This document shows positions 1-9,775 of a DNA stretch of 64,000 bases, piece after piece. The DNA lies in contig NZ_FNBD01000003.1 in NCBI RefSeq assembly GCF_900102165.1, positions 1 through 64,000 on the forward strand. The letters are read 5' to 3'. The DNA is from Cellulophaga baltica. GTDB lineage: Bacteria; Bacteroidota; Bacteroidia; Flavobacteriales; Flavobacteriaceae. Positions within the stretch are counted from its first letter, which is position 1. Each line of letters begins with the position of its first letter. The notes beneath the pieces were generated by a model. The model was not told the DNA's origin, did no database searches, and saw only the letters and a program-made list of their open reading frames with translations. The position numbers and the translations under genes are program-made.

Positions 1-63
1 GACTTGCATGTGTTAGGCCTGCCGCTAGCGTTCATCCTGAGCCAGGATCAAACTCTTCATCGT
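1..63 (-). rRNA. rrs: 16S ribosomal RNA, 5' end only (partial)
   Basis: The reverse complement of the first 60 bases is the universal 16S start: TGAAGAGTTTGATCCTGGCT followed by CAGGATGAACGCTAGCGGCA and the conserved AACACATGCAAGTC. The gene runs leftward and leaves the window after about 60 nt. Aligning TGAAGAG to E. coli position 5 puts the mature 5' end near 63. Only the extreme 5' end is visible, so it supports Bacteroidota but cannot fix a genus. Confidence 0.97.
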
Positions 64-262
64 TGTTTTGTAAATATTATATAACATCTATTAACCAACC
101 AATAAATCATCCGAATCCTAGCCCTCTATATTCTTTAAGCTATTATGTTAATTCAATTTATTTAATTACCGTTTCCAGTAATTAAACGCTGTCTTACAAT
201 ATGTCAATGAACTTTTTATCTCTTTTACTCTCCGCCTAATTAAGTATCGTTGTTTCCCTAAG
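64..262 (-). other. rRNA operon leader with boxA-like element and hairpin
   Basis: This is the expected untranslated leader between the rrn promoter and mature 16S. On the minus strand it holds GTTCATTGACA (plus 202-212), close in form to boxA antitermination elements (E. coli TGCTCTTTAACA). Further downstream is a perfect 9-bp inverted repeat, TTTAATTAC at 161-169 and GTAATTAAA at 178-186, with an 8-nt loop. Boxes of this kind load Nus factors on rRNA transcripts in other bacteria. The role here is inferred from position and sequence. Confidence 0.6.
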
Positions 263-268
263 CGGCTG

Positions 269-299
269 CAAATATACACCCTCTTTTAAAACCCACAAG
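269..299 (-). promoter_or_regulatory. rRNA operon promoter (Bacteroidota -7/-33 type)
   Basis: Plus-strand CAAATATA at 269-276 reads TATATTTG on the minus strand, a perfect TAnnTTTG -7 box. Nineteen bases upstream is CTTG (296-299), one change from the TTTG -33 element. An A/T-rich stretch follows further upstream (301-340), as expected for a strong promoter. Transcription would start near 262 and give a leader of about 200 nt before 16S. Confidence 0.7.
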
Positions 300-1010
300 C
301 GTTTTTGGAAAAAAAATTCAATCTTTTTTTTGACGTTTTTATAACACCCTAGAAACAAAGACTTAACAACAAATTAATTTTTGAAATTATAGCAAAGAAA
401 TACAGAAATCAGCATTCTTATTTAAGAAAGAACCCTCACTGCCATAACCCAAATAACCAAAAAAGATCTAGATAAGCTTACCCTCGCTCTCAAGATTACA
501 TGAAATTCTACTACAGAAAGACCAAAAATTACCTAACAGTTCTTTTTAGAAACAAAATAAACCTCTTAGAAAGTAGCAAACATCATTTTTAAGCATAACT
601 AAATGACCACTCGAAAACAAATACACCGACATCAGCTAAAAAAATCGATGTTTAATTTGAAACATAATCACTCCACAGCTACAAAACCGCAGATCTACAA
701 ACTATAAAATAACCCATTAAAAGCAAGGAGCCATAAGAGCCCTAAACAACCCACAAAACATCAACCTTAAAAAGAAAGGGAACATAAAGGCCTAACAAAA
801 AACAAATCATTTATAAAAAAGCATATCAACTCAAAAACAAATGAAATACAACCACAGGAGCATCTTAACGCACAGACAAAAAAGAAAACAGGTCATCATA
901 CAGCATAGAACCACATGAAGTTACCGCTACAAACCACTAACCCCACCTTAGCTTGAAGACTAAAGCAAGAACACTTATTAGAACCAATAAAGGTAAACAG
1001 CCATAAAACA
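300..1010. other. ~700-bp non-coding spacer with A+C-rich plus strand
   Basis: No reading frame of useful length is open on either strand between the rrn promoter and the atpC terminator. From about 360 to 1000 the plus strand is visibly rich in A and C and poor in T and G, most strongly from 690 to 1000. I see no tRNA, no clear hairpin and no gene remnant in it. It separates two minus-strand transcription units. Confidence 0.6.
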
Positions 1011-1011
1011 A

Positions 1012-1045
1012 AAAAAATCCAGCGAAGAGAACTTCACTGGATTTT
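1012..1045 (-). terminator. Intrinsic terminator of atpDC
   Basis: AAATCCAGCGAAG at 1014-1026 pairs with CTTCACTGGATTT at 1030-1042 around a short loop, with one G-T wobble. An A-run at 1011-1017 gives the U-tract on the minus strand. It lies about 55 bp past the atpC stop. Confidence 0.85.
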
Positions 1046-1098
1046 TATAATACGTGTAATTGTTCTCCTATAAAAGAAGACCATTTATTTAATTTTGC

Positions 1099-1380
1099 TT
1101 AATCTGCTAAAACGATGACTTTATTATCTTTCATTTCAACAGTACCACTAGAGATTACTAAAGTAATTGCTCCTGTAGCCGACTTAGAAAATTTTGTTTT
1201 GTAAGCCTCCGCAATAACTACATTGTTACCTTGAATTTTAACAACACCTTCTTGCAATAAAGAAACGATAGGTGCGTGATTCGCTAACATTTGAAACTCT
1301 CCGTTTATTCCTGGTACAGTTACCGAAATAACTTCTCCTGAAAATAAGGTAGCTTCTGGTGATACGATTTCTAAATACAT
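1099..1380 (-). CDS. atpC: F1Fo ATP synthase subunit epsilon
   Basis: Epsilon subunit of F1, part of the central stalk linking the catalytic head to the c-ring. The 93-residue product is the short form holding only the N-terminal beta-sandwich (MYLEIVSPEATLFSGEV at the start, the conserved NGEFQMLANHAPIV around residues 25-39). The C-terminal two-helix inhibitory hairpin of the E. coli protein is absent, which is usual in Bacteroidota. It follows atpD with a 65-bp spacer that carries a hairpin, and is followed by a terminator. The other atp genes are not nearby, so atpDC is a separate unit here. Very sure. Confidence 0.95.
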   Translation of the reverse strand: MYLEIVSPEATLFSGEVISVTVPGINGEFQMLANHAPIVSLLQEGVVKIQGNNVVIAEAYKTKFSKSATGAITLVISSGTVEMKDNKVIVLAD

Positions 1381-1401
1381 CTTTTTAGTATTAAGTAGTT
1401 T

Positions 1402-1435
1402 GTAGCTAGCACTAAGATTTCTTAGTACCAGCTAC
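1402..1435 (-). promoter_or_regulatory. Hairpin in the atpD-atpC spacer
   Basis: GTAGCT (1402-1407) and ACTAAG (1411-1416) pair with CTTAGT (1421-1426) and AGCTAC (1430-1435), giving a 12-bp stem with a 3x3 internal loop and an ATTT tetraloop. No U-tract follows on the minus strand, so it is not a simple terminator. It may set mRNA processing or relative expression of beta and epsilon; this is inference. Confidence 0.5.
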
Positions 1436-1445
1436 TTTATTCTAT

Positions 1446-2957
<1,512 letters not shown>

Positions 2958-3035
2958 CTAAGTATTTATGTTTAGAATTAAAGCGTGTGAGAAATACAAT
3001 CCGCTATGTTTTAGCTTCCTGTGTTTTTCAGGCTG

Positions 3036-3066
3036 CAAAGATATGTTTTTAACTTTTAAATAGAAA
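3036..3066 (-). promoter_or_regulatory. Promoter of atpDC
   Basis: Plus CAAAGATA at 3036-3043 reads TATCTTTG on the minus strand, matching TAnnTTTG. TTTC (3063-3066) stands at a 19-bp spacing where TTTG is expected. This is the same spacing as seen at the rRNA promoter. A start near 3030 would give a leader of about 75 nt. Confidence 0.6.
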
Positions 3067-3091
3067 TTGTTTTTTTCTTTTTTATGAACAT

Positions 3092-3124
3092 AAAAAAAGC
3101 ACCCTTAAAAAGATGCTTTTTTTT
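3092..3124 (-). terminator. Intrinsic terminator of the TonB receptor/SGNH hydrolase unit
   Basis: AAAAAAAGCA (3092-3101) pairs with TGCTTTTTTT (3114-3123) around a 12-nt loop, with a U-tract on either strand. It lies about 20 bp past the stop of the SGNH-hydrolase gene. Confidence 0.65.
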
Positions 3125-3143
3125 ACTATTATTTATGCTATAC

Positions 3144-4796
3144 CTACTGTAAACCAGCAGCATAGTTTGTTGGATAATCTGAAGGGCTTAACAAAGAACC
3201 CGAAGCTTCGAAGTTAGAACCATATGTTACATCAATAGCTTTCATGAATTCATTCGCTAAAAATGAATACCCTCTAGCTGTTGGATGAACACCATCTAAA
3301 GAAAAGGCACCACCTGTAGCCAAGTTAGACTTTAATATGAAGTCTCCCGTTGCAATACCTGAAGTAGCCAATTCACTTAAGATACTATTTACATCTACAA
3401 GCGCTAAGCCTGCTTGGCTAGCATTTGCCGCTATAATATCATTAAAAGCACTCACTGCTACTGCTATTTCTTCTTGTTCACTAGGTAGTAACACCCATTT
3501 ATCTGCCAAAGGCATGGTTATACCTTCTAAAGAAAACTGTGTAGCCAAAGCTTCTGACAAACCTTGCGATTGTAAGAATGCAACCGAATCTGTATTTACT
3601 GTACCTATTATTGAAGAACTAGGTAACACTAATAAATCTTCAGCAGTTGCTTGCCTTGCTTGACCATATATAGTACCAAATAGATTTGCTACTAATGGCG
3701 CTGCCTGCGCTGGCAAACCAAAAGACTGTACAAATACAGGAAATGTATCACTAGCACTTAGCACTGCTGCAATCTGTGCAGATAAATCCGTTAACGATTC
3801 ATCTTTAACCACCACTGCACTAGCCGCGGTTTCTGAAAAAACTATTTGACGATCTGTAGCACCAGTAACTCCTTGGCTCTCTAAAAATGCAAACACCTGA
3901 TTTAATTGACCAAATACGCCATTAAGGGTTGGAATCTGAGGCCCAAATGCTTCATTAGCAGGACTCAAAGGACTAAACGGTACCGTAGTAAAATGAGGAA
4001 TACTAGTTACATTCGGTATATTAGCCACAACTCCTTTTGCGCCATTTGCCGTTAAAGCACCAATTAATGTAGCATAAGTTGCACTAAAACCAACGCCTAC
4101 TGCTCCTTCTACAGGAGTTAAAGGATTTGTACCATCACCACCAGATAACGCATAGCCGAGAACATCATTATTACCAATCCACAACGAAAAAAACGTTGGC
4201 GCTTGTGCTAAGGTTAAATCTAACACACTAACATTTGGGGTTGCCCCGGTCATACGAACAAAATATGGGTTCGCTAATCCTAGCGATAGATTTGCTAAGC
4301 TGCCATACCCAGGCGCTAATAGATGAAAACTTTTTGCCCCAGGAACTCCCATATTATTAAAAGGCCCCGTAGGGTTATTAAAAGCTAAATCTGTACTTAC
4401 AGTAACTGGCCCTATAATAGACTCTAATGAAACCGGACCGGCTCCACCAAATACCAAGCGTGGTTCTAAAATTCTATTACCACCAACAGCAATTCCTCCA
4501 AAATTATCATTCATCAATGGCTGCGTAAACTCTCCACCACCGATTAATGCAAATTTCTGAGATAACATATTAGGCAATGAGTTTTCTTGCGATGCAATAA
4601 ATAATGCATTATCCGTAAAACCAGCCGTTAGTGAATTACCAACAGCAACAAAATTAGAAAAGTCTGCAGAACCCGCTACAAGCGCAGGGGAATCTACCAT
4701 TAACTCTGCCTCTACTCTATCTACATCTTCAATATCATTACACGCAAAAAATGTAAGTGACACCGCAGACAACAGGATATATTTTATATTCTTCAT
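3144..4796 (-). CDS. SGNH/GDSL-like hydrolase lipoprotein
   Basis: A probable outer-membrane lipoprotein: a hydrophobic signal ends in FFAC with Cys19, followed by acidic residues (CNDIEDVD), consistent with the Bacteroidota surface-export signal. The SGNH blocks are visible: VGNSLTAG with Ser55 (Asp of GDSL replaced by Asn), LWIGNND around residue 200, and C-terminal DGVHPTARGY supplying Asp and His. The family hydrolyses esters, including lipids and acetylated sugars; the substrate is unknown. At 550 residues it is longer than simple GDSL enzymes. It sits 17 bp downstream of a TonB-dependent receptor and is clearly co-transcribed, so it may process what that receptor imports. Confidence 0.8.
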   Translation of the reverse strand: MKNIKYILLSAVSLTFFACNDIEDVDRVEAELMVDSPALVAGSADFSNFVAVGNSLTAGFTDNALFIASQENSLPNMLSQKFALIGGGEFTQPLMNDNFGGIAVGGNRILEPRLVFGGAGPVSLESIIGPVTVSTDLAFNNPTGPFNNMGVPGAKSFHLLAPGYGSLANLSLGLANPYFVRMTGATPNVSVLDLTLAQAPTFFSLWIGNNDVLGYALSGGDGTNPLTPVEGAVGVGFSATYATLIGALTANGAKGVVANIPNVTSIPHFTTVPFSPLSPANEAFGPQIPTLNGVFGQLNQVFAFLESQGVTGATDRQIVFSETAASAVVVKDESLTDLSAQIAAVLSASDTFPVFVQSFGLPAQAAPLVANLFGTIYGQARQATAEDLLVLPSSSIIGTVNTDSVAFLQSQGLSEALATQFSLEGITMPLADKWVLLPSEQEEIAVAVSAFNDIIAANASQAGLALVDVNSILSELATSGIATGDFILKSNLATGGAFSLDGVHPTARGYSFLANEFMKAIDVTYGSNFEASGSLLSPSDYPTNYAAGLQ

Positions 4797-4813
4797 CTTA
4801 ATTTTTTAGTTTA

Positions 4814-7573
4814 TTAGTTATTAATTGTCCAAGATAAGTAGTACATAGATCCTATAAATCCTGTACCAAAGGCTGTGAAATATTCATCACCTAAAATATT
4901 GGTACCTCCCAATTTGAAAGAAGATTTAATACTTGGAACCGTATAGCTTATTTGAGCATCTAATGTATGGAACTCAGGAACCACACCATTACCAAACGTA
5001 GCTTCCCAGAAATAATCATCACTAAATCTATACGCAAGATTGAAACCAAAATTTTCAAATAAGGCATCATTCCCGAAATTAGCTTTAAACTTATGCTCTG
5101 GTGTATTGAAGCTAGACATGAAATCTGGATTTGCTTCTTGATCAAAATCTTGCTTCGTGAAGGTATAACTTCCTCCTAAATCATAATTTCCTAAGACTTT
5201 CATGGTCAAACCTAATGAAGCACCGTAAGAATTAATATCTACATCGGAGTTGGTATACGCACTATAGCGCTGAAAATCATCATTTCTAATTGCATCTACA
5301 GAAGCACCACCATCACCGGCAACACCATAGAAAGTAGCATCTACAACTTCTTGCGAAATAAAATCTTTATAATTATTATAGTAAGCACTAAAATCTACCA
5401 CTAACTTATTTATTTTACCTCTATAGCCTACTTCAAAAGAAGTAACTTGTTCTGCTTCTACTAAATCTGCATTGGACACCCTTAAATCATCAGCATTTCT
5501 GGTTACCTTGAATGTTTCTACTGATTGTGCAGAGTAGGTATCACCATAAGCAACCGCACCTGTTTGCGTAACTTCTGCTGGATTACCATCTAACTGACCA
5601 CTTTCACTAACCGCAAATGTTCTGGTATAACGATCTAAATTGTCTTCCGCAGAACCAATTAAAATTGCTCTACCCGCATCTAATCCAATAAATAAATCTT
5701 GAGTAGTTGGATTTCTAAAACCAGTTTGCACCGATGCTCTAATATTATGATCTCTGTTTAAGCTGTAGCCTGCAGAAATACGTGGAGAAAAGAAACCATC
5801 GAAAAATTCCGACTTATCATAACGTACAGAACCTGTTAATTTTAAACTCTTATCATCCGAAAAATCGAATTTCTTTTGAATTTGTGTATAAACACCATAC
5901 TCTGAGTATCCAATAGGCCCATCAAAATCTGTATAAATAGTTCCAAAAGAATTTAATCTATATCTTCTAAAAGAACCACCCAATTGAATCTCTGCAAAAT
6001 CTGTTAAATGTCCGAAGTTATAATTAGCATCTGCATGGTAATATTTAGAAGCATCTTTAAATTGAGATCCTGTCGCTAAATCTGGATCTTTAATTACGCG
6101 ATCAAATGCCGATTGAAATTCTGGCGTTCCAGGCAAATAACGACCTGTATCTGCAACTGATCTTGCCGCAGCATGTTTTTGATCATCTGTTAAACCTGAA
6201 GGATTACCACTAAGCTCGATTCCTGCATACGTCTGAATATAATCCCCAAACCAATCTGCATCTGACTTCCATGATCTGTTGATGTTGATTCCAGTAAAAA
6301 CCATATCATAAGAATCACCAGCTTTATCACCAACTAAATAACCTCTTACAAAGAAATTATCATTTTTAATTTCTAATTTATGTTGTTCCTGAAAAAACCC
6401 ATTAATATTATACCTATTAGTTCCTTGATAGATCGTAGTTCCCGTACCCACCTTACCTACGTAAGAGAATTCAAGATTACTATCTTCTATAGGACGGTAA
6501 TAAAGGCCCCAATCTGCCTTAATACTTTCTGCATTGTAATTGGTTAAGTCGCTTTCATTATACCCAGTTCTACTTACCACCACGTTTGGAATGATTCCCA
6601 AACCAGAAGCAGAACGAATGTTTGTAGAAACTTCATCTCCATACACATTGATACCATCATAATTATAGTTGGCTCTTGTTCTCGTAGGATCAAATTTATC
6701 TACTTCACTTGTAGCAGCCCAATCCGTACCTTTTAAATATCCGAAGTTAGCTTTGATTGCAAATTTATCTGAGAATTTGTGAGCTGCACGAATTCCAAAA
6801 TCAGTATAAGCATTATCTCCAGAAGCTTCTTGAGAAGTGATACCTCTTTTTATAGATACACTAATACCCTCATGATCAAACGGACTTTTACTTCTCATAA
6901 AAAGAATACCATTAAAGGCATTCGCACCATAAAGCGCAGAAGACGCCCCAGGCAGCAATTCTACACTTTGAACATCTGTCTCTACCATACCCACTAAATT
7001 TCCAATCGGGAAATTTAATGCTGGAGTAGAATTATCCATTCCATCTACCAATTGCATGAATCTAGTATTTGCAAAGGTTGCAAACCCTCTTGTATTTACA
7101 GACTTAAATGTTAAACTGTTGGTGTTAACATCTACACCTTTTAAATTTTCCAGGCCACCGTAAAAATCGGCCGCCGTTGTATTTTTAATTTGTTCAATCC
7201 CAAATCGCTCCACGGTTACTGGAGATTCAAAAATACGCTCTGGTGTTCTTGAAGCCGATATGACAATTTCATCTAAAAGTGTTTGCGATTCCGTTAAAGA
7301 AACAGAAACATTTTGGTTATTAGCCGTAATGCTCACTGTACTTTCAGAATAGCCTATACTTGAGACTTTTAATTTGAAAGGGGGTACTTCTGATGTTTCC
7401 AGTACAAAATTACCATCAAAGTCAGACACTGTTCCTACAGTTTTACCGACGATCACTACATTTGAACCAGGAATTGGTTGCCCATCTTGATCTACTACAT
7501 TTCCTTTTACTGTGGTTTGAGAGAATCCCAATGTTCCCACCAAAAGGAAGAATACATACATTATTGTTTTCAT
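4814..7573 (-). CDS. TonB-dependent receptor with carboxypeptidase-regulatory-like domain
   Basis: Outer-membrane active transporter. The 919-residue protein has a signal peptide ending LGFSQ, a CarboxypepD_reg-like beta-sandwich at about 20-95 (TTVKGNVVDQDGQPIPGSNV), a likely TonB-box segment (LLDEIVISASRTPERI), a plug domain to about 230 (GVDVNTN, RGFATFANTRFMQLVDGMD) and a C-terminal 22-strand barrel ending in a hydrophobic strand (MYYLSWTINN). The partner gene is the SGNH-hydrolase lipoprotein, not a SusD homologue, so this is not a standard polysaccharide locus. Substrate unknown. Confidence 0.92.
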   Translation of the reverse strand: MKTIMYVFFLLVGTLGFSQTTVKGNVVDQDGQPIPGSNVVIVGKTVGTVSDFDGNFVLETSEVPPFKLKVSSIGYSESTVSITANNQNVSVSLTESQTLLDEIVISASRTPERIFESPVTVERFGIEQIKNTTAADFYGGLENLKGVDVNTNSLTFKSVNTRGFATFANTRFMQLVDGMDNSTPALNFPIGNLVGMVETDVQSVELLPGASSALYGANAFNGILFMRSKSPFDHEGISVSIKRGITSQEASGDNAYTDFGIRAAHKFSDKFAIKANFGYLKGTDWAATSEVDKFDPTRTRANYNYDGINVYGDEVSTNIRSASGLGIIPNVVVSRTGYNESDLTNYNAESIKADWGLYYRPIEDSNLEFSYVGKVGTGTTIYQGTNRYNINGFFQEQHKLEIKNDNFFVRGYLVGDKAGDSYDMVFTGININRSWKSDADWFGDYIQTYAGIELSGNPSGLTDDQKHAAARSVADTGRYLPGTPEFQSAFDRVIKDPDLATGSQFKDASKYYHADANYNFGHLTDFAEIQLGGSFRRYRLNSFGTIYTDFDGPIGYSEYGVYTQIQKKFDFSDDKSLKLTGSVRYDKSEFFDGFFSPRISAGYSLNRDHNIRASVQTGFRNPTTQDLFIGLDAGRAILIGSAEDNLDRYTRTFAVSESGQLDGNPAEVTQTGAVAYGDTYSAQSVETFKVTRNADDLRVSNADLVEAEQVTSFEVGYRGKINKLVVDFSAYYNNYKDFISQEVVDATFYGVAGDGGASVDAIRNDDFQRYSAYTNSDVDINSYGASLGLTMKVLGNYDLGGSYTFTKQDFDQEANPDFMSSFNTPEHKFKANFGNDALFENFGFNLAYRFSDDYFWEATFGNGVVPEFHTLDAQISYTVPSIKSSFKLGGTNILGDEYFTAFGTGFIGSMYYLSWTINN

Positions 7574-7743
7574 TCGAGGGAGTTAAGTTTAATTAGTTTA
7601 AAATCGAAGATACAGAATTTTTTATATGATTTCTAAGAAAATAAAAAAAATTATGCATGCATAGTACTATTTTGACAACAAGACACCCAAATTATTGAAT
7701 ATTTTGTAAAACAAGAGAGTGCAAAAGCCTCATTTCAAAGCAT

Positions 7744-7780
7744 AAAAAAAGGGGAAGATGTTGCCATCTTCCCCTTTTTT
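7744..7780 (-). terminator. Intrinsic terminator of glmS
   Basis: GGGGAAGATG (7751-7760) and CATCTTCCCC (7765-7774) form a perfect 10-bp stem with a TTGC loop. It is flanked by an A-run on the left and a T-run on the right, so it can work in both directions. It lies 20 bp past the glmS stop. Confidence 0.92.
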
Positions 7781-7800
7781 CCTATATGTTAATGTAGTTA

Positions 7801-9648
7801 CTATTCTACCGTAACTGATTTTGCTAAATTTCTTGGCTGATCTACATTACAACCCCTCATTAATGCAATGTGGTACGACAATAACTGTAAAGGAATTGTA
7901 GTTAGTAACGGCGTTAAGCTTTCAAAAGTTTCTGGCACTTCAATAACATGATCTGCAAGTTCTTTAACAGCTTCATCACCTTCTGTTACAATAGCAATAA
8001 TTTTTCCTTTTCGAGATTTAATCTCTTGAATGTTACTGACCACCTTTTCATAATGACCTTTTTTGGTTGCAATAACAAAAACCGGCATATGCTCATCAAT
8101 AAGTGCAATAGGACCATGCTTCATTTCTGCAGCAGGATATCCTTCGGCATGAATATAACTAATTTCCTTTAACTTAAGTGCACCCTCTAGGGCTACTGGG
8201 AAATTATACCCTCTTCCTAAATAAAGACAATTAGTAGCATCTTTATAAACTTCTGCTACTTTCTCTATCAATTCATTGGACAATAAAGCCCTTTCTACTT
8301 TTGATGGGATGTTTTCAAGTTCCGTTAAGAACTCATGGTACTTACTTTTAGAAAGCACACCTTTTTCTTTCGCTAATTTTAAAGCAATTAAGCTTAATAC
8401 TGTAATTTGAGTTGTAAATGCTTTTGTTGAAGCTACTCCAATTTCAGGACCTGCATGCGTATATGCACCAGCATCTGTTTCTCTTGAAATTGTAGATCCA
8501 ACTACATTACATACTCCAAAAACAAAAGCACCTTTTTCTTTTGCTAATTTAATAGCTGCTAAGGTATCTGCCGTTTCTCCTGATTGAGAAATAGCTATTA
8601 ATACATCTTTATCTGTAATTACAGGATTTCTATATCTGAACTCAGATGCATACTCTACCTCAACCGGTATTCTCGCAATATCTTCAAAAATATATTCTGC
8701 TACAAGACCTGCGTGCCATGAAGTACCGCAGGCTACAATGATAATTCTATTAGCATTCATGAACTTTTCCAAGTTATCATCAATACCCGCCATTTTTATC
8801 AAACCTTGATCTGCCAGAAGACGACCACGGTACGTATCTTGAATAGCTCTAGGCTGCTCATAAATTTCCTTCAACATAAAGTGATCGTAACCACCTTTTT
8901 CAATTTCTTCAATGTTTAATTGCAATTCCTTTATAATAGGATATACAACAGAATCATCTTTTATCTTACGAAGTTTAATTTCTTTTCCAAGACGAATAAT
9001 TGCCATCTCTTCATCTTCCAAATACATTGCATTGTTTGTAAACTCAATAAAAGGAGATGCATCTGAAGCGATAAAAAATTCATCTTCACCAATTCCAATA
9101 GCCAATGGACTACCTAATTTAGCTACAACAATTTCATCTGGCTTATTTCTATCAAAAACAGCAATAGCATATGCTCCGACAGCTTGATTCAATGCAATCT
9201 GAACTGCTTTACCTAATTTGACGTTTTCTTTTTTCTTTACCTCTTCAATAAGATTCACCAATACCTCAGTATCCGTATCTGAATGAAAAACATACCCACG
9301 ATTTATTAATTCCTTTTTAATAGAATCATAGTTTTCTATAATTCCATTATGAATAATCACTAAATCGCCCGAATTGGAATAATGAGGATGTGAATTTACG
9401 TCATTAGGAACCCCATGAGTTGCCCATCTTGTATGGCCAATTCCTAGATTCCCTCCCAAAGCCATACCAGCTTCAGCCTTATTCTTAAGATCTTCTACTT
9501 TTCCTTTAGTCTTACATAAGTTAATAGTAGAACCGTCATAAATAGCAACTCCTGCACTATCATAACCTCTATACTCTAACCTTTGAAGTCCTTTTATTAT
9601 AACTGGGTAGGCATCACGATGCCCTATATATCCTACAATTCCACACAT
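7801..9648 (-). CDS. glmS: Glutamine--fructose-6-phosphate aminotransferase (isomerizing)
   Basis: Makes glucosamine-6-phosphate from fructose-6-phosphate and glutamine, the first step toward UDP-GlcNAc for peptidoglycan and outer-membrane glycans; cytoplasmic. Residues 1-225 are a class-II glutamine amidotransferase domain with catalytic Cys2 (MCGIVGYIG, then RLEYRGYDSAG). Two SIS sugar-isomerase domains follow at roughly 285-430 and 455-600, and the C-terminus NVDQPRNLAKSVTVE is the family signature. Full length (615). Monocistronic, with its own promoter and terminator. I see no glmS ribozyme in the short leader. Very sure. Confidence 0.98.
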   Translation of the reverse strand: MCGIVGYIGHRDAYPVIIKGLQRLEYRGYDSAGVAIYDGSTINLCKTKGKVEDLKNKAEAGMALGGNLGIGHTRWATHGVPNDVNSHPHYSNSGDLVIIHNGIIENYDSIKKELINRGYVFHSDTDTEVLVNLIEEVKKKENVKLGKAVQIALNQAVGAYAIAVFDRNKPDEIVVAKLGSPLAIGIGEDEFFIASDASPFIEFTNNAMYLEDEEMAIIRLGKEIKLRKIKDDSVVYPIIKELQLNIEEIEKGGYDHFMLKEIYEQPRAIQDTYRGRLLADQGLIKMAGIDDNLEKFMNANRIIIVACGTSWHAGLVAEYIFEDIARIPVEVEYASEFRYRNPVITDKDVLIAISQSGETADTLAAIKLAKEKGAFVFGVCNVVGSTISRETDAGAYTHAGPEIGVASTKAFTTQITVLSLIALKLAKEKGVLSKSKYHEFLTELENIPSKVERALLSNELIEKVAEVYKDATNCLYLGRGYNFPVALEGALKLKEISYIHAEGYPAAEMKHGPIALIDEHMPVFVIATKKGHYEKVVSNIQEIKSRKGKIIAIVTEGDEAVKELADHVIEVPETFESLTPLLTTIPLQLLSYHIALMRGCNVDQPRNLAKSVTVE

Positions 9649-9687
9649 ACTAAATAAATAATTTGGTTAATGCTCAAAAATTCTGCG

Positions 9688-9718
9688 CAAAACTATGGAT
9701 AACGCAACAATTTCTAAA
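9688..9718 (-). promoter_or_regulatory. Promoter of glmS
   Basis: Plus CAAAACTA (9688-9695) reads TAGTTTTG, a full match to TAnnTTTG. At 19 bp spacing stands TTTA (9715-9718), one change from the -33 TTTG. A start near 9680 gives a leader of roughly 30 nt. Confidence 0.6.
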
Positions 9719-9775
9719 CTAACTATAGACGTAAAACGAATAAAAACTTTGAGTGGTATACTTATAAGCAATTAC

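Noticed and set aside
300-1098. Hidden tRNA or protein gene in the rRNA spacer
   Set aside because: No cloverleaf with a GTTCRA-type arm was found, and stops occur often in all six frames.
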